Shown in pieces: positions 1 through 9,622 of a DNA stretch of 64,000 bases. A program made the translations under genes and the position numbers. The stretch is taken from positions 28,444-92,443 of the forward strand of contig NZ_NOXT01000114.1 in the NCBI RefSeq assembly GCF_002251755.1. Direction: 5' to 3'. The DNA comes from Sandarakinorhabdus cyanobacteriorum. GTDB taxonomy: Bacteria > Pseudomonadota > Alphaproteobacteria > Sphingomonadales > Sphingomonadaceae. Numbering within the stretch: the first letter of the stretch is position 1; every line of letters begins with the position of its first letter. Below the pieces are notes generated by a model. That model was not told the DNA's origin, searched no databases, and was given only the letters and a program-made list of their open reading frames with translations.

Positions 1-1096
1 GGGGGATGACACCCGCCTGCGCGCCGCCGTGGCCACCATCGCCGGGCTCGCCGATGCCGGCGCGCGTGTGGCGGTGCTGTCGCACTTTGGCCGGCCCAAG
101 GGGCGGGATGCGAAGAACAGCCTGGCCCCGGTGGCCAAGGCGCTGGCCGGCGTGCTGGGCCGCGATGTGGCGTTCATCGATGATTGCGTGGGCGTAGCCG
201 CGGCGGCGGCGCTGGCCGCCCTGCCGGAAGGCGCGGTGGCGGTTCTGGAAAACACCCGCTTCCATGCCGGGGAGGAGGCCAATGATCCGGCCTTCGTGGC
301 CGAACTGGCCAAGCTGGGCGATTATTATGTGAACGATGCCTTTTCGGCGGCGCATCGCGCCCATGCCAGCACCGAAGGCCTGGCCCATCATCTGCTGGCC
401 TTTGCCGGCCGCACGATGGAGGCCGAGCTGAAGGCGTTGCAGGCGGCGCTGGGCACGCCCAGGCGCCCGGTGGCAGCCGTGGTCGGCGGCGCCAAGGTGT
501 CGAGCAAGATCGATGTGCTCACCAATCTGGTCGGCAAGGTTGATCATCTGATGATCGGCGGCGGCATGGCCAACACCTTCCTGGCGGCGCGCGGCATCGA
601 TGTCGGCAAATCGCTGTGCGAGCATGATCTGAAGGCCACCGCGCTCGACATCATGGCGCGGGCCGAAGCGGCCGGCTGCACCATCCATCTGCCCTATGAC
701 GTGGTGGTGGCCAAGGAATTCAAGGCGCAGGCCGAGAACCGCGGCGCCAATATCCATGACATAGCCGCCGACGAGATGGTGCTGGACATCGGCCCGGCGG
801 CGGTCGAGGCGCTGGCTGATGCCCTGAAAACCTGTGCGACCTGCGTGTGGAACGGGCCGCTGGGTGCATTTGAAATCGCGCCGTTCGATGCAGCCACGGT
901 GGCGCTGGCCCGCACGGCGGCCGCGTTGACGCAAGGCGGCACGCTGCTGACCGTGGCCGGTGGTGGCGACACGGTGGCGGCGCTGGCCCATGCCGGCGTG
1001 ACGCAGGATTTCAGCTTCATTTCGACCGCCGGCGGCGCCTTCCTGGAATGGATGGAAGGCAAGGCTTTGCCCGGTGTCGTTGCACTTCAGCATTGA
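1..1096 (+). CDS. pgk: Phosphoglycerate kinase (5' end outside window)
   Basis: Glycolytic/gluconeogenic enzyme that interconverts 1,3-bisphosphoglycerate + ADP and 3-phosphoglycerate + ATP in the cytosol. The reading frame is open from base 2 with no start codon, so about 30-40 N-terminal residues lie upstream. The visible 364 residues begin inside the N-terminal domain. They include the substrate-side motif LSHFGRPKG, the [10 protein letters not shown] strand, the hinge-region GGAKVSSKI and the C-terminal nucleotide-domain stretch [15 protein letters not shown] at 29 is internal and is not a start. The gene is followed after 14 bases by the aldolase gene, consistent with a glycolytic operon. 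Confidence 0.97.
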   Translation, partial: GDDTRLRAAVATIAGLADAGARVAVLSHFGRPKGRDAKNSLAPVAKALAGVLGRDVAFIDDCVGVAAAAALAALPEGAVAVLENTRFHAGEEANDPAFVAELAKLGDYYVNDAFSAAHRAHASTEGLAHHLLAFAGRTMEAELKALQAALGTPRRPVAAVVGGAKVSSKIDVLTNLVGKVDHLMIGGGMANTFLAARGIDVGKSLCEHDLKATALDIMARAEAAGCTIHLPYDVVVAKEFKAQAENRGANIHDIAADEMVLDIGPAAVEALADALKTCATCVWNGPLGAFEIAPFDAATVALARTAAALTQGGTLLTVAGGGDTVAALAHAGVTQDFSFISTAGGAFLEWMEGKALPGVVALQH

Positions 1097-1110
1097 GAAG
1101 AGGGGGATTT

Positions 1111-2025
1111 ATGTCGATCACGCCGACCGTGAAGGCCATCCTGGCCAATTATGAGAGCGACAATCCCGGCACCAAGGCCAACATCGCCCGCATGCTGATG
1201 CAGGGCCGGCTGGGCGGCACCGGCAAGATGGTGATCCTGCCGGTGGACCAAGGCTTCGAGCATGGCCCGGCCCGAAGCTTTGCGCCCAACCCCGATGCCT
1301 ATGATCCGCATTACCACTACCAGTTGGCCATTGATGCCGGCCTGTCGGCCTATGCCGCGCCGCTGGGCATGCTGGAGGCGGGCGCCGACACGTTCGCCGG
1401 CCAGATCCCGACCATCCTGAAGGTGAACAGCAGCAACAGCTGGGCGACCGGCATCAACCAGGCCGTGACCGGCACCGTGCACGACGCGCTGCGCCTGGGC
1501 TGCGCCGCCATCGGCTTCACCATCTATCCGGGTGCGGATGATGTGTTCGACATGATGGAGGAGTTCGGCGAGCTGGCTGCCGAAGCCAAGTCGGTCGGCC
1601 TCGCCACCGTGCTGTGGAGCTATCCGCGTGGCGGCAAGCTGTCGAAGGATGGCGAGCTGGCGCTCGACGTCGGCGCCTATGCCGCGCACATGGCGGCGCT
1701 GCTCGGCGCGCACATCATCAAGGTGAAGCTGCCGAGCGCGCATATCGAGCAGAAGGATGCGGTGAAGGCCTATGAGGGCGGCGACTGGTCCACGCAGGCC
1801 AAGCGCGTTTCCCATGTGGTCAAATCCTGCCTGAACGGCCGCCGGCTGGTGGTGTTCTCGGGCGGCGCCACCAAGGGCACCGATGCCGTGTATGAAGATG
1901 CCTATGCCATCCGCGACGGCGGCGGCAACGGCAGCATCATCGGCCGCAACACCTTCCAGCGTCCGCGCGCCGAAGCCATGGCGATGCTGGACAAGATCAT
2001 CGACATCTATCTCGGCAAGGCGTGA
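1111..2025 (+). CDS. fba: Class I fructose-bisphosphate aldolase (DhnA type)
   Basis: Splits fructose 1,6-bisphosphate into dihydroxyacetone phosphate and glyceraldehyde 3-phosphate through a Schiff-base lysine. The 304-residue product has the DhnA/FbaB-type TIM barrel rather than the zinc-dependent class II fold: VILPVDQGFEHGP near residue 41, and HIIKVKLPS at 191-199, where K194 is the likely Schiff-base lysine. The ATG at 1111 was chosen because a purine-rich ribosome binding site (aagaggggga) sits just upstream; the longer frame starting inside pgk has none. It lies directly behind pgk, so the two probably share a transcript. Confidence 0.93.
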   Translation: MSITPTVKAILANYESDNPGTKANIARMLMQGRLGGTGKMVILPVDQGFEHGPARSFAPNPDAYDPHYHYQLAIDAGLSAYAAPLGMLEAGADTFAGQIPTILKVNSSNSWATGINQAVTGTVHDALRLGCAAIGFTIYPGADDVFDMMEEFGELAAEAKSVGLATVLWSYPRGGKLSKDGELALDVGAYAAHMAALLGAHIIKVKLPSAHIEQKDAVKAYEGGDWSTQAKRVSHVVKSCLNGRRLVVFSGGATKGTDAVYEDAYAIRDGGGNGSIIGRNTFQRPRAEAMAMLDKIIDIYLGKA

Positions 2026-2047
2026 GACAGCGCTGTCGGCAAAATGG

Positions 2048-2067
2048 ATGCTGGCCTGCGCCAGCAT
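2048..2067. repeat. Short dispersed palindrome (ATGCTG/CAGCAT family)
   Basis: Perfect 8-bp inverted repeat, atgctggc/gccagcat, around the loop ctgc, in the gap between fba and thiE. Near-identical copies occur at 9623-9642 and, with longer stems, at 9542-9575 and 40579-40605. It is an intergenic REP-like hairpin and could also shape mRNA ends. Confidence 0.7.
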
Positions 2068-2084
2068 GGCGAGAATTGTGAGAC

Positions 2085-2771
2085 ATGACCGACGACGACC
2101 TCATCCCGCTGCCGGCCGAGTTTGCTGATCGCTTCGATCAGGAAGACCGGCCGGCGTGTCAGCTTTATGTCGTCTCGCCCGCGCGCATCGAAATCCCGGC
2201 CTTCATTGACAGCCTGAAGGCGGCGCTGGACGGCGGGCCGGTGGCGGCCTTCCAGCTGCGGTTGAAGGATGTGTCCGACGACATGGTGCTGCGCGCCTGC
2301 GAGGCGTTGCTGCCGGTCTGTAATGAGCGCGAGGTCGCCTTCATCCTGAATGATCGCGCCGATCTGGCCAAGCGCGCTGGCGCCGATGGCGTGCACCTGG
2401 GGCAGGGCGATGGCAGCCTGGCCGAAGCGCGCGCGCTGCTGGGCGCCGGCGCGCAGATCGGCCGCACCTGCCACGACAGCCGGCATCTCGCCATGGAAGC
2501 CGGGGAGCAGGGCGCCGATTATGTGGCGTTCGGCGCCTTTTACGACACCACCACCAAGCCCAGCCATTACCGGCCGCAGCCGGAAATCCTCAGCTGGTGG
2601 ATCACGCTGAGCCAACTGCCCTGTGTCGCCATCGGCGGCATCTTCCCGCACAATGCCGCGCCGCTGGTGGATGCCGGCGCCGATTTCATCGCCGTCGTCC
2701 GCGCCGTTTGGGAGCATGAGGGCGGGCCCGGTGCCGGGGTGGCGGCCTTCAAGGACGTGCTGGGCTGGTAA
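2085..2771 (+). CDS. thiE: Thiamine-phosphate synthase
   Basis: Joins HMP pyrophosphate and THZ phosphate to give thiamine phosphate. The 228-residue protein has the ThiE TIM-barrel motifs in order: FQLRLKD, FILNDRADLAKRAGADGVHL, the GRTCHDSRHL stretch, and GADYVAFGAFYDTTTKP, ending with the phosphate-binding IGGIFPHNAAPLVDAGADF. It carries an N-terminal extension of about 25 residues compared with the minimal enzyme. No TPP riboswitch is visible in the 59-base gap upstream, which instead holds a short palindrome. It stands apart from other thiamine genes. Confidence 0.88.
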   Translation: MTDDDLIPLPAEFADRFDQEDRPACQLYVVSPARIEIPAFIDSLKAALDGGPVAAFQLRLKDVSDDMVLRACEALLPVCNEREVAFILNDRADLAKRAGADGVHLGQGDGSLAEARALLGAGAQIGRTCHDSRHLAMEAGEQGADYVAFGAFYDTTTKPSHYRPQPEILSWWITLSQLPCVAIGGIFPHNAAPLVDAGADFIAVVRAVWEHEGGPGAGVAAFKDVLGW

Positions 2772-2861
2772 TCGGCGGCGGCTTCGGTTAAGGGCCGCCC
2801 GTTCTTTCGCATTCCCGTTCCCCACGCCCGGCCGGCACCCGCTGGCCGCAAGGATTTAGCC

Positions 2862-3659
2862 ATGGTCGCCCATTCGTCCCTCATCACCGTCATGGAAAAG
2901 GCCGCGCGCAAGGCTGCGCCCAAGCTGCGGCGCGATTTCGGGGAGGTGGATGCGCTGCAGGTCAGCCGCAAGGGCCCGGCCGATTTCGTGTCCAATGCCG
3001 ACAAGGCCGCCGAAGCCGCCGTGGTGGAGGTGTTGCGCCACGCCCGGCCGGATTGGGGCCTGCTGCTGGAGGAGGGCGGCGAGATCAAGGGGGCCGATGA
3101 CCGCTGCCGCTGGATTGTCGATCCGCTGGATGGAACCTCCAACTTCCTGCACGGCATCCCGCATTTCGCCATTTCCATCGCCGCCGAAGTGGTTGGCGAG
3201 GTGGTGTCCGGCCTGATCCATCAGCCGCTGACGGGCGAAAGCTATTGGGCGGAAAAGGGGCGGGGGGCCTGGCTCAGCGACCGGCGGCTGCGCGTGTCGG
3301 GCCGGCGCGATCTGAATGATTGCCTGATCGCCACCGGCATCCCCTATCAGGGCCATGGCAACCGCGCCCAGTTTTCCGCCATCCTGGATGCGGTGATGCC
3401 CGAAGTGGCCGGTGTGCGCCGCTTTGGCGCCGCCAGCCTGGATCTGGCCTGGGTGGCGGCCGGGCGCTTTGACGGCTTCTGGGAAACCGGCCTGTCTTAT
3501 TGGGATATTGCCGCCGGCATGCTGCTGATCCGCGAGGCCGGCGGCTTCGTTTCGGATTTCCGCGGTGGGCAGGACATGGTGTCCCGGCGCGAGGTGGTGG
3601 CGGGCAACCAGTCCATTCAGTCGCGCCTGCACAAGCTGGTGGCCGGCGCGCTGCGTTGA
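2862..3659 (+). CDS. suhB: Inositol monophosphatase family protein (SuhB-like)
   Basis: A Mg2+-dependent phosphatase of the FIG superfamily (265 residues), acting on inositol phosphates or related sugar phosphates; in bacteria SuhB also works in rRNA antitermination. Diagnostic motifs are visible: the metal-binding WIVDPLDGTSNFLHGIPHF near 87-105, the upstream LLLEEGGEI glutamates at about 68-76, and the C-terminal WDIAAGMLLIREAGG. The ATG at 2862 gives the expected family N-terminus. The substrate cannot be told from sequence, so the symbol is a family-level assignment. Confidence 0.85.
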   Translation: MVAHSSLITVMEKAARKAAPKLRRDFGEVDALQVSRKGPADFVSNADKAAEAAVVEVLRHARPDWGLLLEEGGEIKGADDRCRWIVDPLDGTSNFLHGIPHFAISIAAEVVGEVVSGLIHQPLTGESYWAEKGRGAWLSDRRLRVSGRRDLNDCLIATGIPYQGHGNRAQFSAILDAVMPEVAGVRRFGAASLDLAWVAAGRFDGFWETGLSYWDIAAGMLLIREAGGFVSDFRGGQDMVSRREVVAGNQSIQSRLHKLVAGALR

Positions 3660-3786
3660 GCGCCAGCTCCCCCCTGGCCGAAATGATGACAAAATGTCGC
3701 ATTTTTTGGGCTTGGGAGGTTGCCCCACCGGCAAGGGGCCGCTAATCATGGTGCATCGCAACAGCTGTTGAAGGCGCCCCCAGGCC

Positions 3787-4164
3787 ATGTCGGCCATCGC
3801 ATCTGAATATCTGCCGGTATTGCTGTTTTTTGCAGTGGGCATCGCCTTTGCGCTGATCTTCGTCAGCGCCCCCATCGCCGTTTCGGCGCTCACCGGCACG
3901 GCCAAGCCCGAAGCGGTGAAATTGTCGGAATATGAAAGCGGTTTTCCCGCCTTTTCCGATGCGCGCGCCAAATTTGACGTGCAATTCTATCTGGTTGCCA
4001 TCCTGTTCATCGTGTTTGACCTGGAAGCGGCCTTCCTGTTCCCCTGGGCAGTGAGCCTGCATTGGGGCGGCGAAAGCGCCTGGTGGGCGATGATGGAATT
4101 TCTGGGCGAACTGGCCATCGGCCTTGTCTACGCCTGGAAGGTGGGAGCGTTGGAGTGGGAGTGA
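3787..4164 (+). CDS. nuoA: NADH-quinone oxidoreductase subunit A
   Basis: Small membrane subunit of respiratory complex I, at the junction between the peripheral and membrane arms. The 125-residue product has three predicted transmembrane segments (about 8-34, 62-84 and 93-117) and the conserved loop [24 protein letters not shown], which contains the family's EYESG motif (about 43-47), followed by [16 protein letters not shown]. It is the first gene of the nuo cluster; its stop overlaps the nuoB start as ATGA, implying translational coupling. The 127-base gap before it is the most likely place for the operon promoter, but no convincing -35/-10 pair is visible. Confidence 0.95.
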   Translation: MSAIASEYLPVLLFFAVGIAFALIFVSAPIAVSALTGTAKPEAVKLSEYESGFPAFSDARAKFDVQFYLVAILFIVFDLEAAFLFPWAVSLHWGGESAWWAMMEFLGELAIGLVYAWKVGALEWE

Positions 4165-4706
4165 TGACGCCTCAGGAAGGAACCGGCGCCATCGCCCTGC
4201 CGGAAAACAACCGCGACCTGTTCCTGCGCGATGTCTCCCAGGAAGTGGCGGACAAGGGCTTTCTCGTCACCTCGACCGAGGATCTGTTCCACTGGGCCCG
4301 CACCGGCAGCCTGTGGTGGATGACCTTTGGCCTCGCCTGCTGCGCGGTCGAGATGATGCACACCAACATGCCGCGCTATGACATGGAGCGCTTTGGCATC
4401 GCGCCGCGCGCCTCGCCGCGCCAGTCCGACGTGATGATCGTGGCCGGCACGCTGTGCAACAAGATGGCCCCGGCATTGCGCCGCGTCTATGACCAGATGG
4501 CCGAGCCGCGCTATGTCATCTCCATGGGCAGCTGTGCCAATGGCGGCGGCTATTATCACTACAGCTATTCGGTGGTGCGCGGCTGTGACCGGATCGTGCC
4601 GGTGGACATTTATGTGCCCGGCTGCCCGCCGACGGCCGAAGCCCTGCTTTATGGCATCCTCGCCCTGCAGCGGAAGATCCGCCGCGTTGGCGTGTTCGAA
4701 CGGTAA
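4164..4706 (+). CDS. nuoB: NADH-quinone oxidoreductase subunit B
   Basis: Carries cluster N2, the terminal [4Fe-4S] centre that passes electrons to ubiquinone in complex I. The four cysteine ligands are visible in the 180-residue product: the tandem pair C59-C60 ([11 protein letters not shown]), C124 (MGSCANGGG) and C154 (PGCPPTAEA). The ATG at 4164 overlaps the nuoA stop by one base and gives the normal NuoB length. A longer in-frame start at 4062 lies inside nuoA and is not credible. Confidence 0.96.
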   Translation: MTPQEGTGAIALPENNRDLFLRDVSQEVADKGFLVTSTEDLFHWARTGSLWWMTFGLACCAVEMMHTNMPRYDMERFGIAPRASPRQSDVMIVAGTLCNKMAPALRRVYDQMAEPRYVISMGSCANGGGYYHYSYSVVRGCDRIVPVDIYVPGCPPTAEALLYGILALQRKIRRVGVFER

Positions 4707-4711
4707 GCAAG

Positions 4712-5356
4712 ATGACGATCATTGCGCCTGAGGTGGGCAAACACAGCTGGCCGGTGATGGCCCGCCATGCCGAGTTGCACGGCCGGCTGGCCGAGCTGCT
4801 GGGCGATGCGTTGATCCATGTGGTCGATCATGCCGGTGAGACCAGCGTGACCGTGGTGCGCGAACGGCTGGTCGAATGCGTGACCGCGCTGCGCGATGCC
4901 GAGGATCTGCGCTTCAACCAGCTGACTGACATTTGCGGTGCCGATTATCCCGACCGCGCCGAACGGTTCGAGGTGGTGGTGCAGCTGCTGTCGATGGCGA
5001 AGAATCTGCGCCTGCGCGTGAAGACGGCCACCGATGGCGCCGCCCCGGTGCCCAGCCTGACGGGCGTGTTTGCCAACGCCGGCTGGTATGAGCGCGAGAC
5101 CTGGGATTGTTTCGGTGTGATGTTTGCCGGCAACCCCGACATGCGCCGCATCCTCACCGATTATGGTTTTGAAGGTCATCCGTTCCGCAAGGATTTCCCG
5201 CTGACCGGCCATGTCGAGCTGCGCTGGTCGGAAGAGCACAAGCGCGTGGTGTATGAGCCGGTGCGCCTGGCGCAGGATTTCCGCAGTTTCGATTTCCTGA
5301 GCCCCTGGGATGGCACCGATTATGTGCTGCCGGGTGACGAGAAGGCTGGACAATGA
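4712..5356 (+). CDS. nuoC: NADH-quinone oxidoreductase subunit C
   Basis: The 30-kDa peripheral-arm subunit of complex I (214 residues, no cofactor). It is recognised by the family block [27 protein letters not shown] (about 127-153; the key residues are ERE..D..G..F...PD.RRIL.DYGF) and the following [14 protein letters not shown]. The stop overlaps the nuoD start by four bases. NuoC and NuoD are separate here, as in most alphaproteobacteria, rather than fused as in E. coli. Confidence 0.95.
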   Translation: MTIIAPEVGKHSWPVMARHAELHGRLAELLGDALIHVVDHAGETSVTVVRERLVECVTALRDAEDLRFNQLTDICGADYPDRAERFEVVVQLLSMAKNLRLRVKTATDGAAPVPSLTGVFANAGWYERETWDCFGVMFAGNPDMRRILTDYGFEGHPFRKDFPLTGHVELRWSEEHKRVVYEPVRLAQDFRSFDFLSPWDGTDYVLPGDEKAGQ

Positions 5357-6597
5357 GCAGTCTTGGTTCCGCGGGGGCCGCCTGGACGGCCGAAGACACG
5401 ATCGACGTGCTGCCGGCGAAGGACGGCAACGAGATCCAGAACTACATGATCAACTTCGGGCCCCAGCACCCGGCAGCGCACGGCGTGCTGCGGCTGGTGA
5501 TGGAGCTGGACGGCGAGATCATCGAGCGGTGTGACCCGCACATCGGCCTGTTGCACCGCGGCACCGAAAAGCTGATCGAATACAAGACCTATCTGCAGGC
5601 GCTGCCCTATATGGACCGCCTCGATTATGTGTCGCCGATGTGCATGGAGCACAGCTATGTGCTCGCCGTCGAGAAACTGGCGGGCATCGAGGTGCCGCTG
5701 CGCGCCAAATATATCCGCACCATGTTTGCGGAAATCACCCGCATACTGAACCACATCCTCAACACCACCGCGCATGCCATGGACGTGGGCGCCATGACGC
5801 CGATGCTGTGGCTGTTTGAAGAGCGCGAAAAGCTGATGGAGTTTTACGAGCGGGTGTCGGGCGCGCGCTTCCACGCCGCCTGGTTCCGCCCCGGCGGCGT
5901 GCACCAGGATCTGCCGGCCGGCATGCTGGAGGATATCGCCGCCTGGTGTGATGGCTTCCCGCGCCTTCTGGATGAATTCCAGGGCCTGGTGGCGGACAAC
6001 CGCATCTTCAAGCAGCGCAATGTCGACATCGGGGTGATTTCCAAGGACGATGCCATCAACTGGGGGTTCACCGGGCCGTGCATCCGCGCCAGCGGCGTCG
6101 CCTGGGATCTGCGCAAGGCCCAGCCCTATGACGCCTATCATCTCGTCGATTTCAATGTGCCCGTCTCCAACGACGGCGATTGCTATGCCCGCTTCATGGT
6201 GCGCATGGAGGAAATGCGCGAGAGCGTGAAGATCATCCGCCAGTGCGTGCGCGACATGCCGGCGGGCCCGCACATCACCGAAAACCGCAAGGTGGCGCCG
6301 CCGTCACGCCGCGAGATGAAGCGCTCGATGGAAGCGCTGATCCACCATTTCAAGCTCTACACCGAAGGCCTGCACGTGCCGGCCGGCGAAGCCTATGTCG
6401 CCACCGAAAGCCCCAAGGGCGAGTTCGGCATCTATCTGGTCGCTGATGGCACCAACAAGCCGTGGCGCTGCCATATCCGTGCGACCGGCATGGCGCATCT
6501 GCAGGCGATGGATTTCCTGTGCAAGGGCCATCTTCTCGCCGACGCACCGGCGGTGCTGGGCAGCCTGGACATCGTGTTTGGTGAGGTGGACCGGTGA
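5353..6597 (+). CDS. nuoD: NADH-quinone oxidoreductase subunit D
   Basis: The 49-kDa subunit (414 residues) that forms the quinone-binding pocket with NuoB. Family signatures include [22 protein letters not shown] near 32-53 (the segment with the quinone-pocket histidine), [32 protein letters not shown] and the C-terminal DIVFGEVDR. It is translationally coupled to nuoC at its start and to the following SnoaL-like gene at its end (GTGA overlap). Confidence 0.96.
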   Translation: MSSLGSAGAAWTAEDTIDVLPAKDGNEIQNYMINFGPQHPAAHGVLRLVMELDGEIIERCDPHIGLLHRGTEKLIEYKTYLQALPYMDRLDYVSPMCMEHSYVLAVEKLAGIEVPLRAKYIRTMFAEITRILNHILNTTAHAMDVGAMTPMLWLFEEREKLMEFYERVSGARFHAAWFRPGGVHQDLPAGMLEDIAAWCDGFPRLLDEFQGLVADNRIFKQRNVDIGVISKDDAINWGFTGPCIRASGVAWDLRKAQPYDAYHLVDFNVPVSNDGDCYARFMVRMEEMRESVKIIRQCVRDMPAGPHITENRKVAPPSRREMKRSMEALIHHFKLYTEGLHVPAGEAYVATESPKGEFGIYLVADGTNKPWRCHIRATGMAHLQAMDFLCKGHLLADAPAVLGSLDIVFGEVDR

Positions 6598-6926
6598 GCA
6601 AGCTGGCCATCGCCGAGGCGATGATCGCGCATTACAACGCGCAGGATGCCGATGCCTATGTGGCGCTGATGACCGACGATGCGGTGGAGGCCGGCTATCG
6701 CGGCGCCGTGCTGCGCGATGGCAAGGAAGGCGTGCGGCAGGGCCTGAAGGCGATGTTTGCCCAGTTCCCGGAAAACCGTGCCGAGATCATCAGCGGCCAT
6801 GAACTGGGCCCGTTCGCCGTGCTGCACGAGAAGGTGTGGCGCACGGCGGATGGCGAGCCGTTCGAGGTGATAAGCGTGTACAGTTTCGAGGGCGACCTGT
6901 GCAGTCGCGTGGAGTTCATCCGGTGA
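6594..6926 (+). CDS. SnoaL/NTF2-like protein inside the nuo operon
   Basis: A 110-residue cystatin-like alpha+beta protein of the SnoaL/NTF2 superfamily, suggested by the N-terminal helix-rich stretch ([20 protein letters not shown]) followed by [33 protein letters not shown] and a strand-rich C-terminal half ending in [10 protein letters not shown]. The start is GTG at 6594, overlapping the nuoD stop. The function is unknown; SnoaL-fold proteins bind small hydrophobic ligands or act as isomerases or assembly factors. Its place between nuoD and nuoE, coupled on both sides, argues for co-expression with complex I but is not proof of a role in it. Confidence 0.8.
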   Translation: MSKLAIAEAMIAHYNAQDADAYVALMTDDAVEAGYRGAVLRDGKEGVRQGLKAMFAQFPENRAEIISGHELGPFAVLHEKVWRTADGEPFEVISVYSFEGDLCSRVEFIR

Positions 6927-7291
6927 GTGCGCCGCAGCCCATATCACTGGCCGACAAGCTGGCGGGTATTTCCGACCATTGGAACCCGCGCATCGTCGCC
7001 GGCTACAATGGCAACGAGCTGCGGCTGGTGAAGCTTGCCGGCGACTTCACCTGGCACAGCCACCCCGATACGGACGAGCTGTTCCTGGTGTTGAAGGGCC
7101 AGATGCGCATCCTGTTTCGCGACGGCGTGGCCGAACTGGGCGAGGGCGATCTGCTGGTGGTGCCGCGCGGAGTCGAACACTGCCCGCAGGCCGACGCCGA
7201 ATGCCATGCGCTGCTGATCGATCGCGAAGGCGAGCCCAACACCGGCGACACGCCATCGCACCGCACCCGCACCACCCTGGAACGCGCATGA
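6923..7291 (+). CDS. Cupin-domain protein inside the nuo operon
   Basis: A 122-residue single-domain cupin. Cupin motif 1 is WHSHPDTDELFLVLKGQM, with H-x-H followed by E, and motif 2 is LLVVPRGVEHCPQA; together they supply the usual 2-His/Glu/His metal site. The GTG start at 6923 overlaps the upstream gene's TGA and the stop overlaps nuoE (ATGA), so this small gene is locked into the operon. The product could be a metal-dependent enzyme or a small-molecule binder; nothing in the sequence identifies the ligand. Confidence 0.85.
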   Translation: MSAPQPISLADKLAGISDHWNPRIVAGYNGNELRLVKLAGDFTWHSHPDTDELFLVLKGQMRILFRDGVAELGEGDLLVVPRGVEHCPQADAECHALLIDREGEPNTGDTPSHRTRTTLERA

Positions 7292-7881
7292 CCGACTTTT
7301 CCGACTTCAGCTGGACCGCCGAGAACGCCGCCGAAGCGCAGCGCCTGATCGGCCTCTATCCGCCCGGCCGCCAGGCCAGCGCCATCATGCCGTTGCTGTG
7401 GCTGGCGCAGTATCAGATGCGCGATGAAACCGGCGTCGCCTGGCTGCCGGTGCCAGTGATCGAGTTTGTCGCCGCCCAAATCGGCATGCCCTATATCCGG
7501 GCGTACGAGGTGGCGAGCTTCTACACCATGTACAATCTGAAGCCGATCGGCCGCTTCCATGTGCAGGTGTGTGGCACGACGCCGTGCATGCTGCGCGGCA
7601 GCGACGATGTGATGAAGGCCTGCAAGGACAAGGGCCTGAAGAAATATGGCACCACAGATGACGGCCTGTTCACCCTGACCGAGGTGGAATGCCTGGGCGC
7701 CTGCGCCAACGCGCCGATGGTGCAGATCAACGACGAGAATTATGAAGACCTGACCTATGACAGCATGACCGCCATCCTGGACATGCTGGCGCGTGGGGAA
7801 ATGCCGAAGGTGGGCAGCCAGATCGGCCGCACCGCGTCGTGCCCGGACGGCGGGCCGACCACGTTGACGGATATGGTGTGA
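7288..7881 (+). CDS. nuoE: NADH-quinone oxidoreductase subunit E
   Basis: The 24-kDa subunit of complex I, holding the [2Fe-2S] cluster N1a next to NuoF. The product is 197 residues with the four ligands C95 and C100 (CGTTPC) and C135 and C139 (CLGAC). The start is the ATG at 7288, overlapping the cupin stop; the much longer frame from 6979 is a shadow through the cupin gene. Its stop overlaps the start of a small membrane-protein gene. Confidence 0.95.
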   Translation: MTDFSDFSWTAENAAEAQRLIGLYPPGRQASAIMPLLWLAQYQMRDETGVAWLPVPVIEFVAAQIGMPYIRAYEVASFYTMYNLKPIGRFHVQVCGTTPCMLRGSDDVMKACKDKGLKKYGTTDDGLFTLTEVECLGACANAPMVQINDENYEDLTYDSMTAILDMLARGEMPKVGSQIGRTASCPDGGPTTLTDMV

Positions 7882-8051
7882 TGGATCGGCGCATTGGTTT
7901 TGCAGCGCTTGTTGTCGCTGTTTTTGGCCTTGCGTTGATGGCCAGGCAGGCCGCTGAGGCGCCGGGCAACAGCATTTCGCTCTTGGCGGTTCTGCTCACC
8001 TGGCTGCCCTTGTCGGTCTTGTTGGTGTACCGACTGCTGAAGCGGAGGTAA
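7881..8051 (+). CDS. Small two-segment membrane protein, nuoE-nuoF gap
   Basis: A 56-residue product with two hydrophobic segments (about 6-22 and 31-50) and a positively charged tail YRLLKRR. ATG at 7881 overlaps the nuoE TGA by one base, so it should be translated with nuoE. I do not recognise a family. The composition and frame look native: the third codon position is GC-rich, as in the neighbours. It could be an accessory or assembly peptide, or simply an operon passenger. Confidence 0.6.
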   Translation: MDRRIGFAALVVAVFGLALMARQAAEAPGNSISLLAVLLTWLPLSVLLVYRLLKRR

Positions 8052-8058
8052 TGGTGTG

Positions 8059-8220
8059 ATGAAGCCGCTCAATATCCTGTCGATCCTGCTCATGCTGGCC
8101 TCCATCGGCCTGCTGATCTTTGGCATCGTCAACGACAAGTCGATGGTGGCCGTGGCCATGCCGCTGCTGGTGGTGGGCATTGCGGTGGGCGCACAGGCGC
8201 GCAAGCGCGAAGGGAAGTGA
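8059..8220 (+). CDS. Small membrane protein, nuoE-nuoF gap (second)
   Basis: A 53-residue ORF starting at ATG 8059, ten bases after a ggaggt ribosome binding site that lies in the end of the preceding small gene. Two hydrophobic stretches (about 4-24 and 29-44) end in a basic tail ARKREGK. It resembles its neighbour in design (two short membrane helices, basic C-terminus), but I see no clear sequence identity between them. Only six bases separate it from nuoF. No family is recognised. Confidence 0.6.
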   Translation: MKPLNILSILLMLASIGLLIFGIVNDKSMVAVAMPLLVVGIAVGAQARKREGK

Positions 8221-8226
8221 ACGGCC

Positions 8227-9534
8227 ATGCTGGCTGACAAGGATCGCATCTTCACCAACCTCTATGGCTTCCAGCCGTGGAATCTGGATGCCGCGAAGAA
8301 GCGCGGCGACTGGGCCGACACCAAGGATCTGATGAGCGTTGGCCCCGATGCCCTGATCGATGCGGTCAAGGCCAGCGGCCTGCGCGGGCGCGGCGGCGCG
8401 GGTTTCCCGACGGGGATGAAGTGGAGCTTCATGCCCAAGACGCCCAATCCCGACCGGCCGTCCTATCTGGTGGTCAATGCCGATGAATCCGAACCCGGCA
8501 GCTGCAAGGACCGCGAGATCATCCGCCATGATCCGCACAAGCTGATCGAAGGCGCGTTGATTGCCGGCTTCGCGATGCGGGCGCGCGCCGCCTTCATCTA
8601 TATCCGGGGCGAGTATATCGCCGAGGCCAAGGTGCTGATGGCCGCCGTGCAGGAGGCCTATGCTGCCGGGCTGATCGGCCGGAACGCCTGCGGCACCGGC
8701 TATGATTTCGATGTTGTCGTCCATCGCGGCGGCGGCGCCTATATCTGCGGCGAAGAAACCGCGATGATCGAAAGCCTGGAAGGCAAGAAGGGCCAGCCGC
8801 GGCTGAAACCGCCGTTCCCGGCCGGCGCCGGCCTTTATGGCAACCCGACGACGGTCAACAATGTCGAGAGCATTGCCGTGGTGCCGACCATCTTGCGCCG
8901 CTCGCCCGAATGGTTTGCCGCCATCGGCCGGCCCAAGAATGAAGGCACCAAGCTGTTCCAGATCAGCGGCCATGTGAACCGCCCGTGCGTGGTGGAGGAA
9001 GCGATGAGCATCCCCTTCCGCCAGCTGATCGATGAACATTGCGGCGGCATCCGCGGCGGGTGGGACAATCTGCTCGCCGTCATCCCCGGCGGATCATCGG
9101 TGCCACTGGTGCCGGCACATCAGATCATGGATTGCCCGATGGATTTCGACGCGCTGCGCGATCTGAAATCCGGCCTGGGCACCGCCGCCATCATCGTGAT
9201 GGACAAATCGACCGACATCGTGCGGGCGATCGCGCGGCTGAGCTATTTCTACAAGCATGAAAGCTGCGGCCAGTGCACGCCGTGCCGCGAAGGCACGGGC
9301 TGGATGTGGCGGGTGATGGAACGGCTGGTGACGGGTGACGCCGAACCGCACGAGATCGACATGCTGCTGGAAGTCACCACGCAGGTGGAAGGCCATACCA
9401 TCTGCGCCCTGGGCGACGCTGCCGCCTGGCCGATCCAGGGCCTGATCCGCCATTTCCGCCCCGAGGTGGAAGCGCGCATTGCCCGGCGCAAGGGCTTTGT
9501 GCAGGTGCCGGGGTTGGCAGTCGCGGCGGAGTAA
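8227..9534 (+). CDS. nuoF: NADH-quinone oxidoreductase subunit F
   Basis: The 51-kDa subunit that binds NADH and FMN and carries cluster N3. In the 435-residue product the FMN/NADH glycine-rich loop is [13 protein letters not shown] (51-63), followed by [13 protein letters not shown] and [10 protein letters not shown]. The [4Fe-4S] ligands are in [12 protein letters not shown], with the fourth cysteine in HTICALGD. It is intact. The next expected gene, nuoG, is absent: a 214-base spacer with hairpin repeats and then gyrA follow. Confidence 0.97.
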   Translation: MLADKDRIFTNLYGFQPWNLDAAKKRGDWADTKDLMSVGPDALIDAVKASGLRGRGGAGFPTGMKWSFMPKTPNPDRPSYLVVNADESEPGSCKDREIIRHDPHKLIEGALIAGFAMRARAAFIYIRGEYIAEAKVLMAAVQEAYAAGLIGRNACGTGYDFDVVVHRGGGAYICGEETAMIESLEGKKGQPRLKPPFPAGAGLYGNPTTVNNVESIAVVPTILRRSPEWFAAIGRPKNEGTKLFQISGHVNRPCVVEEAMSIPFRQLIDEHCGGIRGGWDNLLAVIPGGSSVPLVPAHQIMDCPMDFDALRDLKSGLGTAAIIVMDKSTDIVRAIARLSYFYKHESCGQCTPCREGTGWMWRVMERLVTGDAEPHEIDMLLEVTTQVEGHTICALGDAAAWPIQGLIRHFRPEVEARIARRKGFVQVPGLAVAAE

Positions 9535-9541
9535 CCGTCCT

Positions 9542-9575
9542 CACAGTCATGCTGGCGAAGGCCAGCATGACTGTG
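9542..9575. repeat. Long-stem palindrome after nuoF (ATGCTG/CAGCAT family)
   Basis: Perfect 15-bp inverted repeat (cacagtcatgctggc and its complement) around a gaag loop, seven bases after the nuoF stop. There is no T-tract, so it is a REP-like hairpin rather than a classical terminator, although it could protect or end the nuo transcript. It is the longest-stemmed member of the family in the window. Confidence 0.75.
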
Positions 9576-9622
9576 CCGCTAGCGCTCTAGTGACTGCCGA
9601 ATAGTCCCCCGTCCTACGGTGG

